Under the pieces are notes generated by a model that saw only the letters and a program-made list of their open reading frames with translations, made no database searches and was not told where the DNA came from. Shown in pieces: positions 1-7,573 of a stretch of DNA of 13,619 bases. The DNA lies in assembly GCA_003509065.1 (NCBI GenBank), contig DODG01000002.1, positions 1,555 through 15,173 on the forward strand, read 5' to 3'. A program made the translations under genes and the position numbers. Each line of letters opens with the position of its first letter. Positions within the stretch are counted from its first letter, which is position 1. The stretch is from Acidobacteriota bacterium. GTDB lineage: Bacteria > Acidobacteriota > Vicinamibacteria > Vicinamibacterales > UBA823.

Positions 1-596
1 CCCCACAAATTGGTCGTAACTTTGCCTCCGTCAATCGGATCGAGTATTTCGATTAATTCATGAAGGCGATTGGTATCGGTCCCATCATGGTTACCAGCTC
101 TAAATACAATGTGCCCTTCATCTCGCCTCCGTGTTTTACCTGGACGTTCGACTTTTCCTGCATTCCACATCGCAACCGAAATGCTAGACATGACCAAGCC
201 GACCGCACGTTCAGCTCCGACCGCCTCGGCCATCGCTGGATCTGTCCATGTATTTTGCGAAGAAACGATATAGCCATCAGGATGAACGAACTTATCAACA
301 AACGTTGCAGCCCAGGAAGTGTCATATGCCTTCATCGCGACGAAACCTATGTCAAACAAAGGTTGTCTCGCTATACGTTCGTTTTCGTGAAGGTGATAGA
401 TCTTGGGACGCGCGACAAATGGTTCATGTGGACCGTTGACGATTAGGCCATTATCACGGATTGCTTCAACGTGATCGTCCCAAATATCTACCAACGTAAC
501 ATCATGACCGGCATGAGAAAGCCAACCGCCTAGATATGAACCGACAGCCCCTGCCCCAATAAAAATAATACGTTTGGTTTTAATTTGGTCTGACAT
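1..596 (-). CDS. Ketopantoate reductase family (ApbA/PanE-like) oxidoreductase, C-terminus cut by window edge
   Basis: The minus-strand frame opens with ATG at 596-594 and stays open to base 1, giving 198 residues of a family that is usually about 300. Seen: an N-terminal Rossmann strand and GAGAVG loop at residues 14-19, a basic residue in MKAYD (K89) where PanE has its conserved NADPH/substrate lysine, and QN (N115) where PanE has its substrate-binding QNG, although the following G is T here. The visible end, TTNLW, is the start of the family W-x-K-L block, so the catalytic lysine should lie just outside the window. Family members reduce 2-dehydropantoate or related 2-keto acids with NADPH in the cytosol. 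It lies 38 nt downstream of a dehydratase-like gene on the same strand and probably shares its operon. A role on a 2-keto acid from that pathway is therefore as likely as pantothenate synthesis. No strong Shine-Dalgarno precedes this ATG. Confidence 0.85.
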   Translation of the reverse strand, partial: MSDQIKTKRIIFIGAGAVGSYLGGWLSHAGHDVTLVDIWDDHVEAIRDNGLIVNGPHEPFVARPKIYHLHENERIARQPLFDIGFVAMKAYDTSWAATFVDKFVHPDGYIVSSQNTWTDPAMAEAVGAERAVGLVMSSISVAMWNAGKVERPGKTRRRDEGHIVFRAGNHDGTDTNRLHELIEILDPIDGGKVTTNLW

Positions 597-634
597 AACT
601 TATTACTCGCGCGATTTTGGTTTGGGAAAGTTAA

Positions 635-1894
635 CTAATCGTAATAACTGGCATTAAAGCCTGTTCGCCTGCGTTGCGTGCTGTGCACAAACTCACTCTG
701 AAGTTCTTTAGGTGGATAGGTATATCGGTCAACCGACGTAAGCCACGATTCAGATTTCCCGCTGCTTACGCGTACGGTAGCATCTGGTCGATCTTTGACA
801 GAGGGCCTAAGTCGAGTGCCCAATCCAGGTTCAGTGGGTGCCATCAGAAAACCCCCATCGATCACGAAATCTGGTTCGATGAAATCGCGGTACCAACCAA
901 GATGCATCGCTCGGTTATATTCCATAATCATCACGTTTGGTGTTGCCATAGCGATATGAGCACAAGCCATCATGTTGACTGGCCCAACGCAATCATGAGG
1001 CGCAATAGGCTTCTGGTGAGCTGATGCTAAGACCGCTATCTTCTTTACCTCCGATATGCCCCCAGTCCAGGTCAGATCCGGCATCGAAATTCGTGCAGAT
1101 GAAGATTCGATAAATCGACGATGCTGGTACCTTGTCATCAAACGTTCCGCCGCAGCAATAGGTGTTGAGGTCACTGCCTGCAGTCTCCGGTGTGCTTCTT
1201 CGTTAAGTGGGGAAATCAGTTCCTCATGCCACATCAGTCGCATAGATTCCATTTCCCTAACGATGCGCATCGCGTTTGGCAGATTCCACTTTCCGTGTGC
1301 ATCATTGGCTATATCGATCTCCATACCAAGCTTTTCACGAATTTCACGGATAGGTCGCAATGCCCAGTCTAGATCATCCTGAAATAGTAATTGACCGTCG
1401 GATTCTCTTGCAATGAAATCAGTTGGAGACATCTTCATCCCTGTGATGCCTTGATCTAGAAGGCTTTTGGCAACTTCCACAGGGTCGGACCACACTTTGT
1501 GCGCCTCATCAATCTCACCGTAAACTCCCAGAGTGTTGTAAACCTTAATTCGGTTTCTTGTGCCACCACCTATGATTTCGAATATCGGCATGTTGAGGGA
1601 CTGGCCTTTTATGTCCCACAAGGCAACATCTATTGCGGAAATGGCACGTAACTCCGCACCGCCATAACCCGCATGATCGGATAGTCGGAACATCGTCTGC
1701 CAGTGTCTTTCAATCTCGAATGGATCTCGACCAACCAGAAGTGGACCAAAATGATCATGTATGGCTGACTCGACTGTGGCGGCTGCATACCACGTCTCAC
1801 CGAGCCCGGTGAGTCCAGTATCGGTATGAACTTGAACAAAGATAAGATCAGGAAATTGCGCTACACGGATTGTTTCAATTTGGGAAATTATCAT
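635..1894 (-). CDS. Enolase superfamily (MR/MLE) acid-sugar dehydratase-like protein, second of tandem pair
   Basis: 419 residues with the full mandelate racemase/muconate lactonizing architecture: an N-terminal capping domain (about 1-120, family signature AIDVALWDIKGQ near 88-99) and a TIM barrel. Candidate Mg2+ ligands are D198 (in NDAHGKW), E224 (WHEEL) and E250 (AAERL). D273 and H300 (IAPHD) match the Asp-His dyad, K154 sits on the second barrel strand, and E325 follows. The D-x-H arrangement (D198/H200) plus APH-type histidine resembles galactonate-dehydratase-like members, which remove water from a sugar acid to give a 2-keto-3-deoxy acid. That reaction is inferred, not shown. Its ATG overlaps the TGA of the upstream paralog (ATGA, 1891-1894), with GGTGAT about 6 nt before the start, which suggests translational coupling. 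A C-terminal tail of about 45 residues follows the barrel and ends in a basic/aromatic stretch. Substrate unknown. Confidence 0.92.
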   Translation of the reverse strand: MIISQIETIRVAQFPDLIFVQVHTDTGLTGLGETWYAAATVESAIHDHFGPLLVGRDPFEIERHWQTMFRLSDHAGYGGAELRAISAIDVALWDIKGQSLNMPIFEIIGGGTRNRIKVYNTLGVYGEIDEAHKVWSDPVEVAKSLLDQGITGMKMSPTDFIARESDGQLLFQDDLDWALRPIREIREKLGMEIDIANDAHGKWNLPNAMRIVREMESMRLMWHEELISPLNEEAHRRLQAVTSTPIAAAERLMTRYQHRRFIESSSARISMPDLTWTGGISEVKKIAVLASAHQKPIAPHDCVGPVNMMACAHIAMATPNVMIMEYNRAMHLGWYRDFIEPDFVIDGGFLMAPTEPGLGTRLRPSVKDRPDATVRVSSGKSESWLTSVDRYTYPPKELQSEFVHSTQRRRTGFNASYYD

Positions 1895-3198
1895 TTTGAA
1901 TCACCAGCATTCTGAGCTTCATCCGTTTTAGTTTCAAAATGTTCCTCTAACCTTGATTCTTGAGCTCGGAATTCAAATATATTCTCCATGTCCGACCACA
2001 TGGCAGTGGAGAAATTGTCTGTTGATAATTTTGGATCGTACAGACCTACCCCAGCCCATCCTTCATCAGACATTCCCGGAATCATTGCATCAACACCAGT
2101 AACCCGAGTTTCAACGTCAGGTCGATCAAACACTTCCGGGCGTAAACGTGTGCCAATCCCCGGATTCTCGGGGGCATGCAGCCAGCCATTTTCAATCGGT
2201 GGAAGTGGGTCTACCATCTCACCGTACCAACCGTATAAATACGGCCTCACATGTTCCATAATCATCGCGTTAGGCGAATTCATACATATTTGTGCACACG
2301 CAAATATATTGACCGGCCCGGTAGCATCATGAGGTGCAACTGGAACCTGATGTGCCGAAGCCATTATTGCAATCCGGTGTGTTTCAGTAATGCCACCGGT
2401 CCAAATCAAATCGGGCATCACGATTTGCGCAGCGCCGTTCTCGATAAATTCACGAAATTGCCATCGAGTAAGCAATCGTTCGGATATACACACAGGGGTA
2501 GTTGTGGCTTCTTGAAGCTGTCTGAGAGATTGAGGATTCAGGAGTGGCATAAGGTCTTCTTGCCACATGATGTCGAGCTTTTCCATCTCTTTAGCGATCT
2601 GAATAGCAACTGGCAACGACCACTTTCCGTGCCCGTCGTTAGCAATTTTTATATCGCCACCGACAGCATCTCGAATATCACGAAACGGCTTAAGAACGTG
2701 ATCAAGTTCATTCGGAGCAAGGTACTGTCCCTCAGAAGGAGTGGCTACTGGAATAGTCGGTCCTATTTTCATAGCGACTATTCCGTCCTCAATCAATTCT
2801 TTTGCTAGGTCCCCACAGCCTTGGAATGGACCTCCGGTAGCGTAAACACGAATTTTTTTTCTGACCGCTCCTCCGAGCAATTCATATACCGGAACACCTG
2901 CTGCTTGACCTTTTATGTCCCATAAAGCCATATCGATAGCCGATATCGCCCTGAGTTCAGCACCACCATAGCCAGCATGATCCGAAAGCCGAAACATATT
3001 TAGCCAGTGTCTCTCGATAGCGAATGGGTCTCGACCGACCAGCAGAGGAGCAAAATGGTCGTGGACAGCGGACTCAACGGTTCTTGAGGCGTACCAAGTT
3101 TCACCTAATCCAATCAACCCTGTATCAGTGTGAACCCTCACCCAAATAGCGTCTGAGGGATCACTGACACGAACAGTTTCGATATTGTTGATCTTCAA
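1891..3198 (-). CDS. Enolase superfamily (MR/MLE) acid-sugar dehydratase-like protein, first of tandem pair
   Basis: I place the start at the TTG at 3198-3196 (435 residues). It has AAGGTG upstream at 9-nt spacing, and its product begins KINNIETVR, which lines up residue for residue with the downstream paralog's N-terminus. A GTG at 3210 would add four residues but has no ribosome binding site. Numbered from the TTG, the metal ligands are D188 (NDGHGKW), E214 (WQEDL) and E240 (ISERL), the Asp-His dyad is D263/H290 (VAPHD), K144 lies on strand 2 and E315 follows. These positions match galactonate-dehydratase-like enzymes, so dehydration of an acid sugar is the favoured activity. It is strongly similar to the next gene, but the loop between about 120 and 165 is shorter and the C-terminus has a roughly 65-residue extension that is acidic and probably disordered at its end. 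It is the first gene of the leftward operon. Substrate is not readable from sequence. Confidence 0.92.
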   Translation of the reverse strand: MKINNIETVRVSDPSDAIWVRVHTDTGLIGLGETWYASRTVESAVHDHFAPLLVGRDPFAIERHWLNMFRLSDHAGYGGAELRAISAIDMALWDIKGQAAGVPVYELLGGAVRKKIRVYATGGPFQGCGDLAKELIEDGIVAMKIGPTIPVATPSEGQYLAPNELDHVLKPFRDIRDAVGGDIKIANDGHGKWSLPVAIQIAKEMEKLDIMWQEDLMPLLNPQSLRQLQEATTTPVCISERLLTRWQFREFIENGAAQIVMPDLIWTGGITETHRIAIMASAHQVPVAPHDATGPVNIFACAQICMNSPNAMIMEHVRPYLYGWYGEMVDPLPPIENGWLHAPENPGIGTRLRPEVFDRPDVETRVTGVDAMIPGMSDEGWAGVGLYDPKLSTDNFSTAMWSDMENIFEFRAQESRLEEHFETKTDEAQNAGDSK

Positions 3199-3348
3199 AT
3201 TTTTTAGCACCTTTGCGCTTTTTCTTTGTTTAGAGTCCGAAGACGGGCGAGTATACGCCGTTATCGCGTTAGAATTGCGCTCACCACTTAGGTGGGTTAA
3301 TCGTATACCGCAGCCAGTACTGAAAATTCATAACTCGAGAGGAATCCA
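3199..3348. promoter_or_regulatory. Divergent promoter/operator region between dehydratase operon and alcohol dehydrogenase
   Basis: This is the only spacer from which both the leftward operon and the rightward gene run can start. On the minus strand TATACT (3255-3250) is a good -10 candidate, with only a poor -35. On the plus strand TTGCGC (3275-3280) and TAATCG (3298-3303) are 17 nt apart. A short dyad, CCAC-TTAG-GTGG (3284-3295), sits inside that spacer, and GTATAC occurs twice (3251-3256 and 3303-3308). These may be regulator sites, but all the matches are weak and no regulator gene is present nearby. Confidence 0.35.
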
Positions 3349-4314
3349 TTGAAAGCAGCCAGAGTAGTAGCACGACGAAAAATAGAGTTTATGGAGGTGC
3401 CTGAGCCATCTCCGTTGAAGACTGGCGAAGTATTGATAAAACTCGAGTCATTATCGATTTGCGGGAGTGATATATATCTAGAATATGATGCTGCACTTCC
3501 AGAGGAAGATTATCCTTTCCTCCCTGGAGCACCAATGCACGAATGTGCAGGTGTTGTCGTTGATAGTCGAGACCCTGACTATAAGACGGGACAACGAGTA
3601 ATCGTCATTCCACGGGATGTAGCCGGGATGCAAGAGCAGGTAGTCCAGACGGCCGACAGATTAATCAAGTTACCGGATTGGGGAGAACTCTCCGAATGGG
3701 TAATGTGCCAGCATTCTGGAACTGCGTTGTTTTCCGCGCGCCAATGGGGTAACCCAATGGGAAGAAAAATTGCAGTCTTAGGACAGGGAGGAATTGGCCT
3801 CACGTTCACAATGATTGCTGAAAAACAGGGCGCTGAACAGGTGGTTGGAATAGATCTTGAAGAATACCGCTGTAGAACATCATCAGACTTGGGCGCCACA
3901 CATACAATCAACGCCTCAAATGAAGATGTCATTCAGGCAGCGGAAGAGATAACAAATGGGCAGATGTTCGACGTAGTGGTGGACGCCAGCGGCAACCCTG
4001 CAGGTCTCAGCACTGCTATAGACCTCGTAAAAGAACAGGGACAAATTGTATCCTTCAGTCTCGTAGATCCCACGCTGGTCACATTTGATCATCGAAAGTG
4101 GATGGCTAAAAACATACAACTAAACGCGACCGTTATAGCAGCTACTGCAGAACCTGTTCAGGAAATCCGGGACATCGTTGCGCTCAAAGAGCGTGGGTGG
4201 ATTGATCCGGGAGTCCTTAAAACTCATGAAATGAAGTTCGAGGATGCGCAGGAAGCTTTCGAGATGTACAGACTACGACAGGATGAAGTAATCAAGATTG
4301 CGATGTCCTTCTGA
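3349..4314 (+). CDS. Zinc-type alcohol dehydrogenase (MDR superfamily), short form
   Basis: 321 residues, shorter than the usual 340-380. The start is a TTG at 3349, chosen because GAGAGGA lies about 6 nt upstream and the protein begins MKAARV, a normal MDR N-terminus. The GroES-like domain spans about 1-120, with catalytic Zn ligand candidates C38 (ICGSD) and H64-E65 (MHECAG, where most relatives read GHE). The Rossmann domain has GQGGIG at 145-150 followed by D169, which favours NAD+ over NADP+. The four-cysteine structural zinc lobe is missing; the segment at about 81-105 has no cysteine, which explains the short length. C120 or H122 could complete the catalytic zinc site. It likely oxidises a polyol or secondary alcohol, or reduces the matching ketone, in the cytosol. 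It is the first gene of the rightward run and diverges from the dehydratase pair, so a shared pathway is plausible. Substrate unknown. Confidence 0.9.
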   Translation: MKAARVVARRKIEFMEVPEPSPLKTGEVLIKLESLSICGSDIYLEYDAALPEEDYPFLPGAPMHECAGVVVDSRDPDYKTGQRVIVIPRDVAGMQEQVVQTADRLIKLPDWGELSEWVMCQHSGTALFSARQWGNPMGRKIAVLGQGGIGLTFTMIAEKQGAEQVVGIDLEEYRCRTSSDLGATHTINASNEDVIQAAEEITNGQMFDVVVDASGNPAGLSTAIDLVKEQGQIVSFSLVDPTLVTFDHRKWMAKNIQLNATVIAATAEPVQEIRDIVALKERGWIDPGVLKTHEMKFEDAQEAFEMYRLRQDEVIKIAMSF

Positions 4315-4368
4315 CCAAACGGATGACATAATCTTTCCGCGATCAACATGTTCCACTACAAAACGCTT

Positions 4369-4374
4369 AGGAGA
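4369..4374 (+). promoter_or_regulatory. Ribosome binding site of the peroxiredoxin gene
   Basis: AGGAGA lies 5 nt before the ATG at 4380. It is the strongest Shine-Dalgarno in the window and fixes that start. Confidence 0.75.
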
Positions 4375-4379
4375 TAACT

Positions 4380-4853
4380 ATGTCTGCTGAAGTAGGTACT
4401 ACGGCACCTGATTTCACATTATTTGACACAGACGGCAACGAGTTTAGTCTCAGCAGTCTCAAAGGAAAGAAGGTTGTTCTTGCATTTTTTCCTGCTGTGT
4501 TCAGCGGGGTATGCGATGACGAAATGTGTACATTCCGAGACGCCTTATCTGATTATTCCTCGCTAAACGCTTCTGTGGTAGCGATATCAACCGACGCACG
4601 CTTTGGCAACGCTGAATTCAAGAATAAACATGGGCTTAATTTCCCTGTGCTCAGTGATTACAAGAAGTCGACAATCGAAGATTACGGCGTGGCATGGCCA
4701 GATTTCGCAGGTATGGACGGTTTCACGGCTGCGCAGCGTTCGGTCTTCGTTATCGGTACCGACGGTAACATCAGCTGGAAATGGTTGTGCAACGTACCAA
4801 GCGATCTACCACCATTCGATGAGGTCAAATCCCAAGTCGAAGCTCTGGGTTAG
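4380..4853 (+). CDS. Peroxiredoxin (thioredoxin-fold, AhpE/Bcp-like)
   Basis: 157 residues, the usual size for Bcp/AhpE-type peroxiredoxins, which reduce hydrogen peroxide and organic hydroperoxides in the cytosol. It starts with the family's GTTAPDFTL block (6-14). The active site reads P38-x3-S42-x2-C45, a conservative T-to-S variant of the PxxxTxxC motif. C45 is the peroxidatic cysteine, and C50 (spacing +5, as in Bcp) is a candidate resolving cysteine. R120 (AAQRSVFVI) is the conserved active-site arginine. A further cysteine, C137, lies near the C-terminus. No signal peptide is seen. The gene follows the alcohol dehydrogenase by 65 nt on the same strand and is followed by a probable terminator, so these two genes may form a transcription unit. 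It may protect against peroxide made by oxidative catabolism, but that link is inference. Confidence 0.92.
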   Translation: MSAEVGTTAPDFTLFDTDGNEFSLSSLKGKKVVLAFFPAVFSGVCDDEMCTFRDALSDYSSLNASVVAISTDARFGNAEFKNKHGLNFPVLSDYKKSTIEDYGVAWPDFAGMDGFTAAQRSVFVIGTDGNISWKWLCNVPSDLPPFDEVKSQVEALG

Positions 4854-4872
4854 AACCAGGTCAAGCGACATT

Positions 4873-4907
4873 ACAAGCCACGGATACCTCCGGGGCTTGT
4901 TTGCTTT
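4873..4907 (+). terminator. Probable rho-independent terminator after the peroxiredoxin gene
   Basis: A hairpin pairs ACAAGCC (4873-4879) with GGCTTGT (4894-4900), with an inner CGG/CCG extension around a small loop. An imperfect T-rich run, TTTGCTTT (4900-4907), follows. It lies 20 nt past the stop codon. The broken T-run lowers confidence. Confidence 0.6.
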
Positions 4908-4966
4908 AAAAACCTGGAGCATCATTTGCGCTATATAAAAAGTTTCACTGGAACGGACTAACACTG

Positions 4967-7522
4967 ATGCCGAAGTTCAAAACAATTCCACTCACTTCAT
5001 TTGTTAACGCTTCTCTTTCAGATTCTCAATTTTGGCAATCAAAAACAGCTAAATCAGCATCCGAGTTGCCGATCGGGTCGCAAGTATTTTGGGGAATTCC
5101 ATTCGATTTTTCTGTGAGAAAAAACAACATCGTCGTTTTTTCTGATCGAACCGGTCTCGAAATACCGTTAAATCAAAGTGGATCACATCTAGTTTTCGCA
5201 CATTTCTGTGATGAGAAGGCCACAACCACTGTTGCCGGACAATCATCCGACTATCTCAACCCGGTGGTCACAGCGCCTGGCGAGCACCTTGCCGATTACA
5301 CATTATCTTTTGAAGACGGATCCCAACATCGCCAGCGGATACGAAGACGATTTGAAATCAATCAGGTACAGACTCGTATGCAAAGTGGTTTCATTTCTCG
5401 CCAGCATCATGGTTTGAGTAGTCTTCCATTTCGCGGCCCCTATCCTGAGAACGGATGGGGCAGATGGCAGACAGGAGTCATGGTCGGTGACCCACCAACA
5501 TCCGGTAGAACTCCCGCAAAGGAAGATAAAGAATCGCGATCGAATCCACTTGGCTCATGGACTATTTATGCTCTTGTTGTACCTGATTCATCAAAAATAA
5601 TTACTAGTGTCGTCATAGAACCGACTGGTGCCACCGCGATCGCGATCGGGGCTATAACTTTGTTTAACGGAAGTGAACACCCGTTACGCCACGAGCCTCT
5701 GGAAACGATCGAAATCGACGCTAACGGAAAGTCTTCAAGTGAAATCAACACAAAAATAGACCTTGGGGTAATCGCGCGACAACAGGACATACCGACTTTC
5801 AACCAGCACGAATGGCTGGCAAGTCCAGTGAAGGGTTGGGGAGAATCTGTAGAGACTACAAACAACACGACCACAATTGACCTAGCTGCTTCCAGGAACG
5901 CAACACTGTCGATAGATGGTTCAACAATCGATACAGGTGAATTGCTTGAACTAGGACAAGCATCCAGCAAGGATGGAAAAGTCCGAGCCAGGGTACTCAC
6001 TTCTCAACGCGTTTGGGTTCACGGCAAGATAATTGATTCCACTTCTGGAAAGCCAACACCGGCACGTGTTCACTTCCGGTCAGAGGATGGTCGCTATTTC
6101 CCGCCATACGGTCACACTCACGAGGTAAACGACAACTGGTTCGAAGACTACGGAGCTGACCTGCTTCTTGGCGATACACCATACGCCTATGTGGATGGGA
6201 CTTTTCAAGGCGAACTGCCGGTCGGAGATGTGTATGTAGAAGTTGCAAAAGGGTTCGAATTTGAACCTATACGACAGAAGATCACTATTAAGCCAGGACA
6301 GCGTAGTCTAGAAATACCGCTCGTTCGGAACTCAAATCTGCGTCAATCAGGATGGGTCACAGCTGACACACATACTCACTTCTTGACCCCGGAAACGGCG
6401 CATCTGGAAGCAGGGGCCGAAGGTATCAATATCATCAACCTCCTAGCAGCACAATGGGGGGACCTCTACACCAATGTTGGTGATCTAACGGGAGAACTCT
6501 CAGGATCCTCTTCAGATGAAACTATCGTATGGGTTGGTTCCGAAAACCGGCAGCATTTCATGGGTCACATAAGCCTGATGGGCGCTACCGGTTCTCCGAT
6601 ATTCCCCATGTCAACCAGTGGCCCCACTGAAGGGTATATAGGGGACCCGACAGTGCGATCAATGAGTCAATGGGCTGACGAGGCGCATGACAAGGGCGGT
6701 CTGGCGATCGTTCCTCATTTCCCGTTTCCTCACTCAGAGGTAATCGCGGAAGTAGTCTTAGGCAAAGTCGATGGTCTGGAAATTCGGGATTTCCATGTGC
6801 CAACTATGGACACTTTTGCAGTGCATGAATGGTATCGGCTGTTGAACTGTGGATACCGCGTCCCGGCTGTCGGTGGCACGGATAAAATGTCGGCAGGCAT
6901 GCCTGTAGGTGGGGTAAGAACTTATGCCTACATAGGGGAACGAGATTTATCCTACGATTCATGGAGCGACGCAGTTCGATCCGGCAAAACCTATACGACA
7001 AGCGGCCCATTAATGGATCTTAGTGTTGAAGGGTTACAGCCTGGAGATGAAATTCAACTCCCCGAATCGGGTGGATCCGTTCATGTTATGGCATCAGCTT
7101 CATGTGCAATGCCAATTAACAAGTTACAAATAGTTTTCAACGGACAAGTAATTGCCCAAGCATCATCCGATGATGGTGAAAAACTGCTGGCTATCAACGA
7201 ACAGGTGAACATTCCTGGAAGTGGTTGGATTGCAGCTCGCGCTGTGAGTGATCTCGTAGCCTGGCACGTGTGGCCCGTAAATTTCGCTGCGCACACCTCT
7301 CCTGTATATGTTAAAGCCGGACATACCGATGTGTTTGATGTTGCGCTCGGCGAATACCTAATCACAACCATGCAGGGCGGATTGGACTGGCTAGACACGT
7401 TGGCCACGCGCTCCGATGAAAAACAACAAACAAACATACGAAACGTTTTTTCCGAAGCGATCGGACAAGTTAAAAAGAAGATCCCACATTCACATGGTGA
7501 TAGTCCAACACACATCCATTAA
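4967..7522 (+). CDS. CehA/McbA-like metallohydrolase with PHP-type domain
   Basis: 851 residues. Residues 1 to about 240 look like a beta-sandwich or carbohydrate-binding-like region (GIPFDF near 43-48). Residues about 348-455 resemble a carboxypeptidase-regulatory/transthyretin-like fold (HGKIIDSTSGKPTPARVHF). The catalytic PHP-like domain is about 462-660: DTHTH (467-471) gives D467, H469 and H471; E526 is in GSENR, with H530 and H534 after it; H584 is in VPHFPFPH and D638 in GGTDK. A further beta-rich region follows. The last dozen residues are His-rich (H841, H843, H848, H851) and could bind metal. No signal peptide is evident, so a cytosolic location is inferred. CehA (carbaryl hydrolase) and McbA are named relatives acting on ester, carbamate or amide bonds; the substrate here is unknown. 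The Shine-Dalgarno is weak. It starts after a terminator and is followed 51 nt later by an enolase-superfamily gene, likely co-transcribed. Confidence 0.85.
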   Translation: MPKFKTIPLTSFVNASLSDSQFWQSKTAKSASELPIGSQVFWGIPFDFSVRKNNIVVFSDRTGLEIPLNQSGSHLVFAHFCDEKATTTVAGQSSDYLNPVVTAPGEHLADYTLSFEDGSQHRQRIRRRFEINQVQTRMQSGFISRQHHGLSSLPFRGPYPENGWGRWQTGVMVGDPPTSGRTPAKEDKESRSNPLGSWTIYALVVPDSSKIITSVVIEPTGATAIAIGAITLFNGSEHPLRHEPLETIEIDANGKSSSEINTKIDLGVIARQQDIPTFNQHEWLASPVKGWGESVETTNNTTTIDLAASRNATLSIDGSTIDTGELLELGQASSKDGKVRARVLTSQRVWVHGKIIDSTSGKPTPARVHFRSEDGRYFPPYGHTHEVNDNWFEDYGADLLLGDTPYAYVDGTFQGELPVGDVYVEVAKGFEFEPIRQKITIKPGQRSLEIPLVRNSNLRQSGWVTADTHTHFLTPETAHLEAGAEGINIINLLAAQWGDLYTNVGDLTGELSGSSSDETIVWVGSENRQHFMGHISLMGATGSPIFPMSTSGPTEGYIGDPTVRSMSQWADEAHDKGGLAIVPHFPFPHSEVIAEVVLGKVDGLEIRDFHVPTMDTFAVHEWYRLLNCGYRVPAVGGTDKMSAGMPVGGVRTYAYIGERDLSYDSWSDAVRSGKTYTTSGPLMDLSVEGLQPGDEIQLPESGGSVHVMASASCAMPINKLQIVFNGQVIAQASSDDGEKLLAINEQVNIPGSGWIAARAVSDLVAWHVWPVNFAAHTSPVYVKAGHTDVFDVALGEYLITTMQGGLDWLDTLATRSDEKQQTNIRNVFSEAIGQVKKKIPHSHGDSPTHIH

Positions 7523-7573
7523 TACCATTCCCATAGATTTTTTTGATAACAACCAGGCAGGAATCTCAAGGCA

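Noticed and set aside
60..446. Plus-strand open frame of 128 codons at the left edge
   Set aside because: The minus-strand frame from 596 to 1 encodes an unmistakable ketopantoate-reductase N-terminus, so the plus-strand frame is antisense noise.
2251..2808. Plus-strand open frame of 185 codons
   Set aside because: It is antisense to the first dehydratase gene, whose reading frame keeps all family motifs; the plus-strand product has no recognisable family pattern.
7081..7515. Minus-strand open frame of 144 codons near the end of the metallohydrolase gene
   Set aside because: It lies wholly inside the plus-strand gene in antisense, with no ribosome binding site or family pattern.
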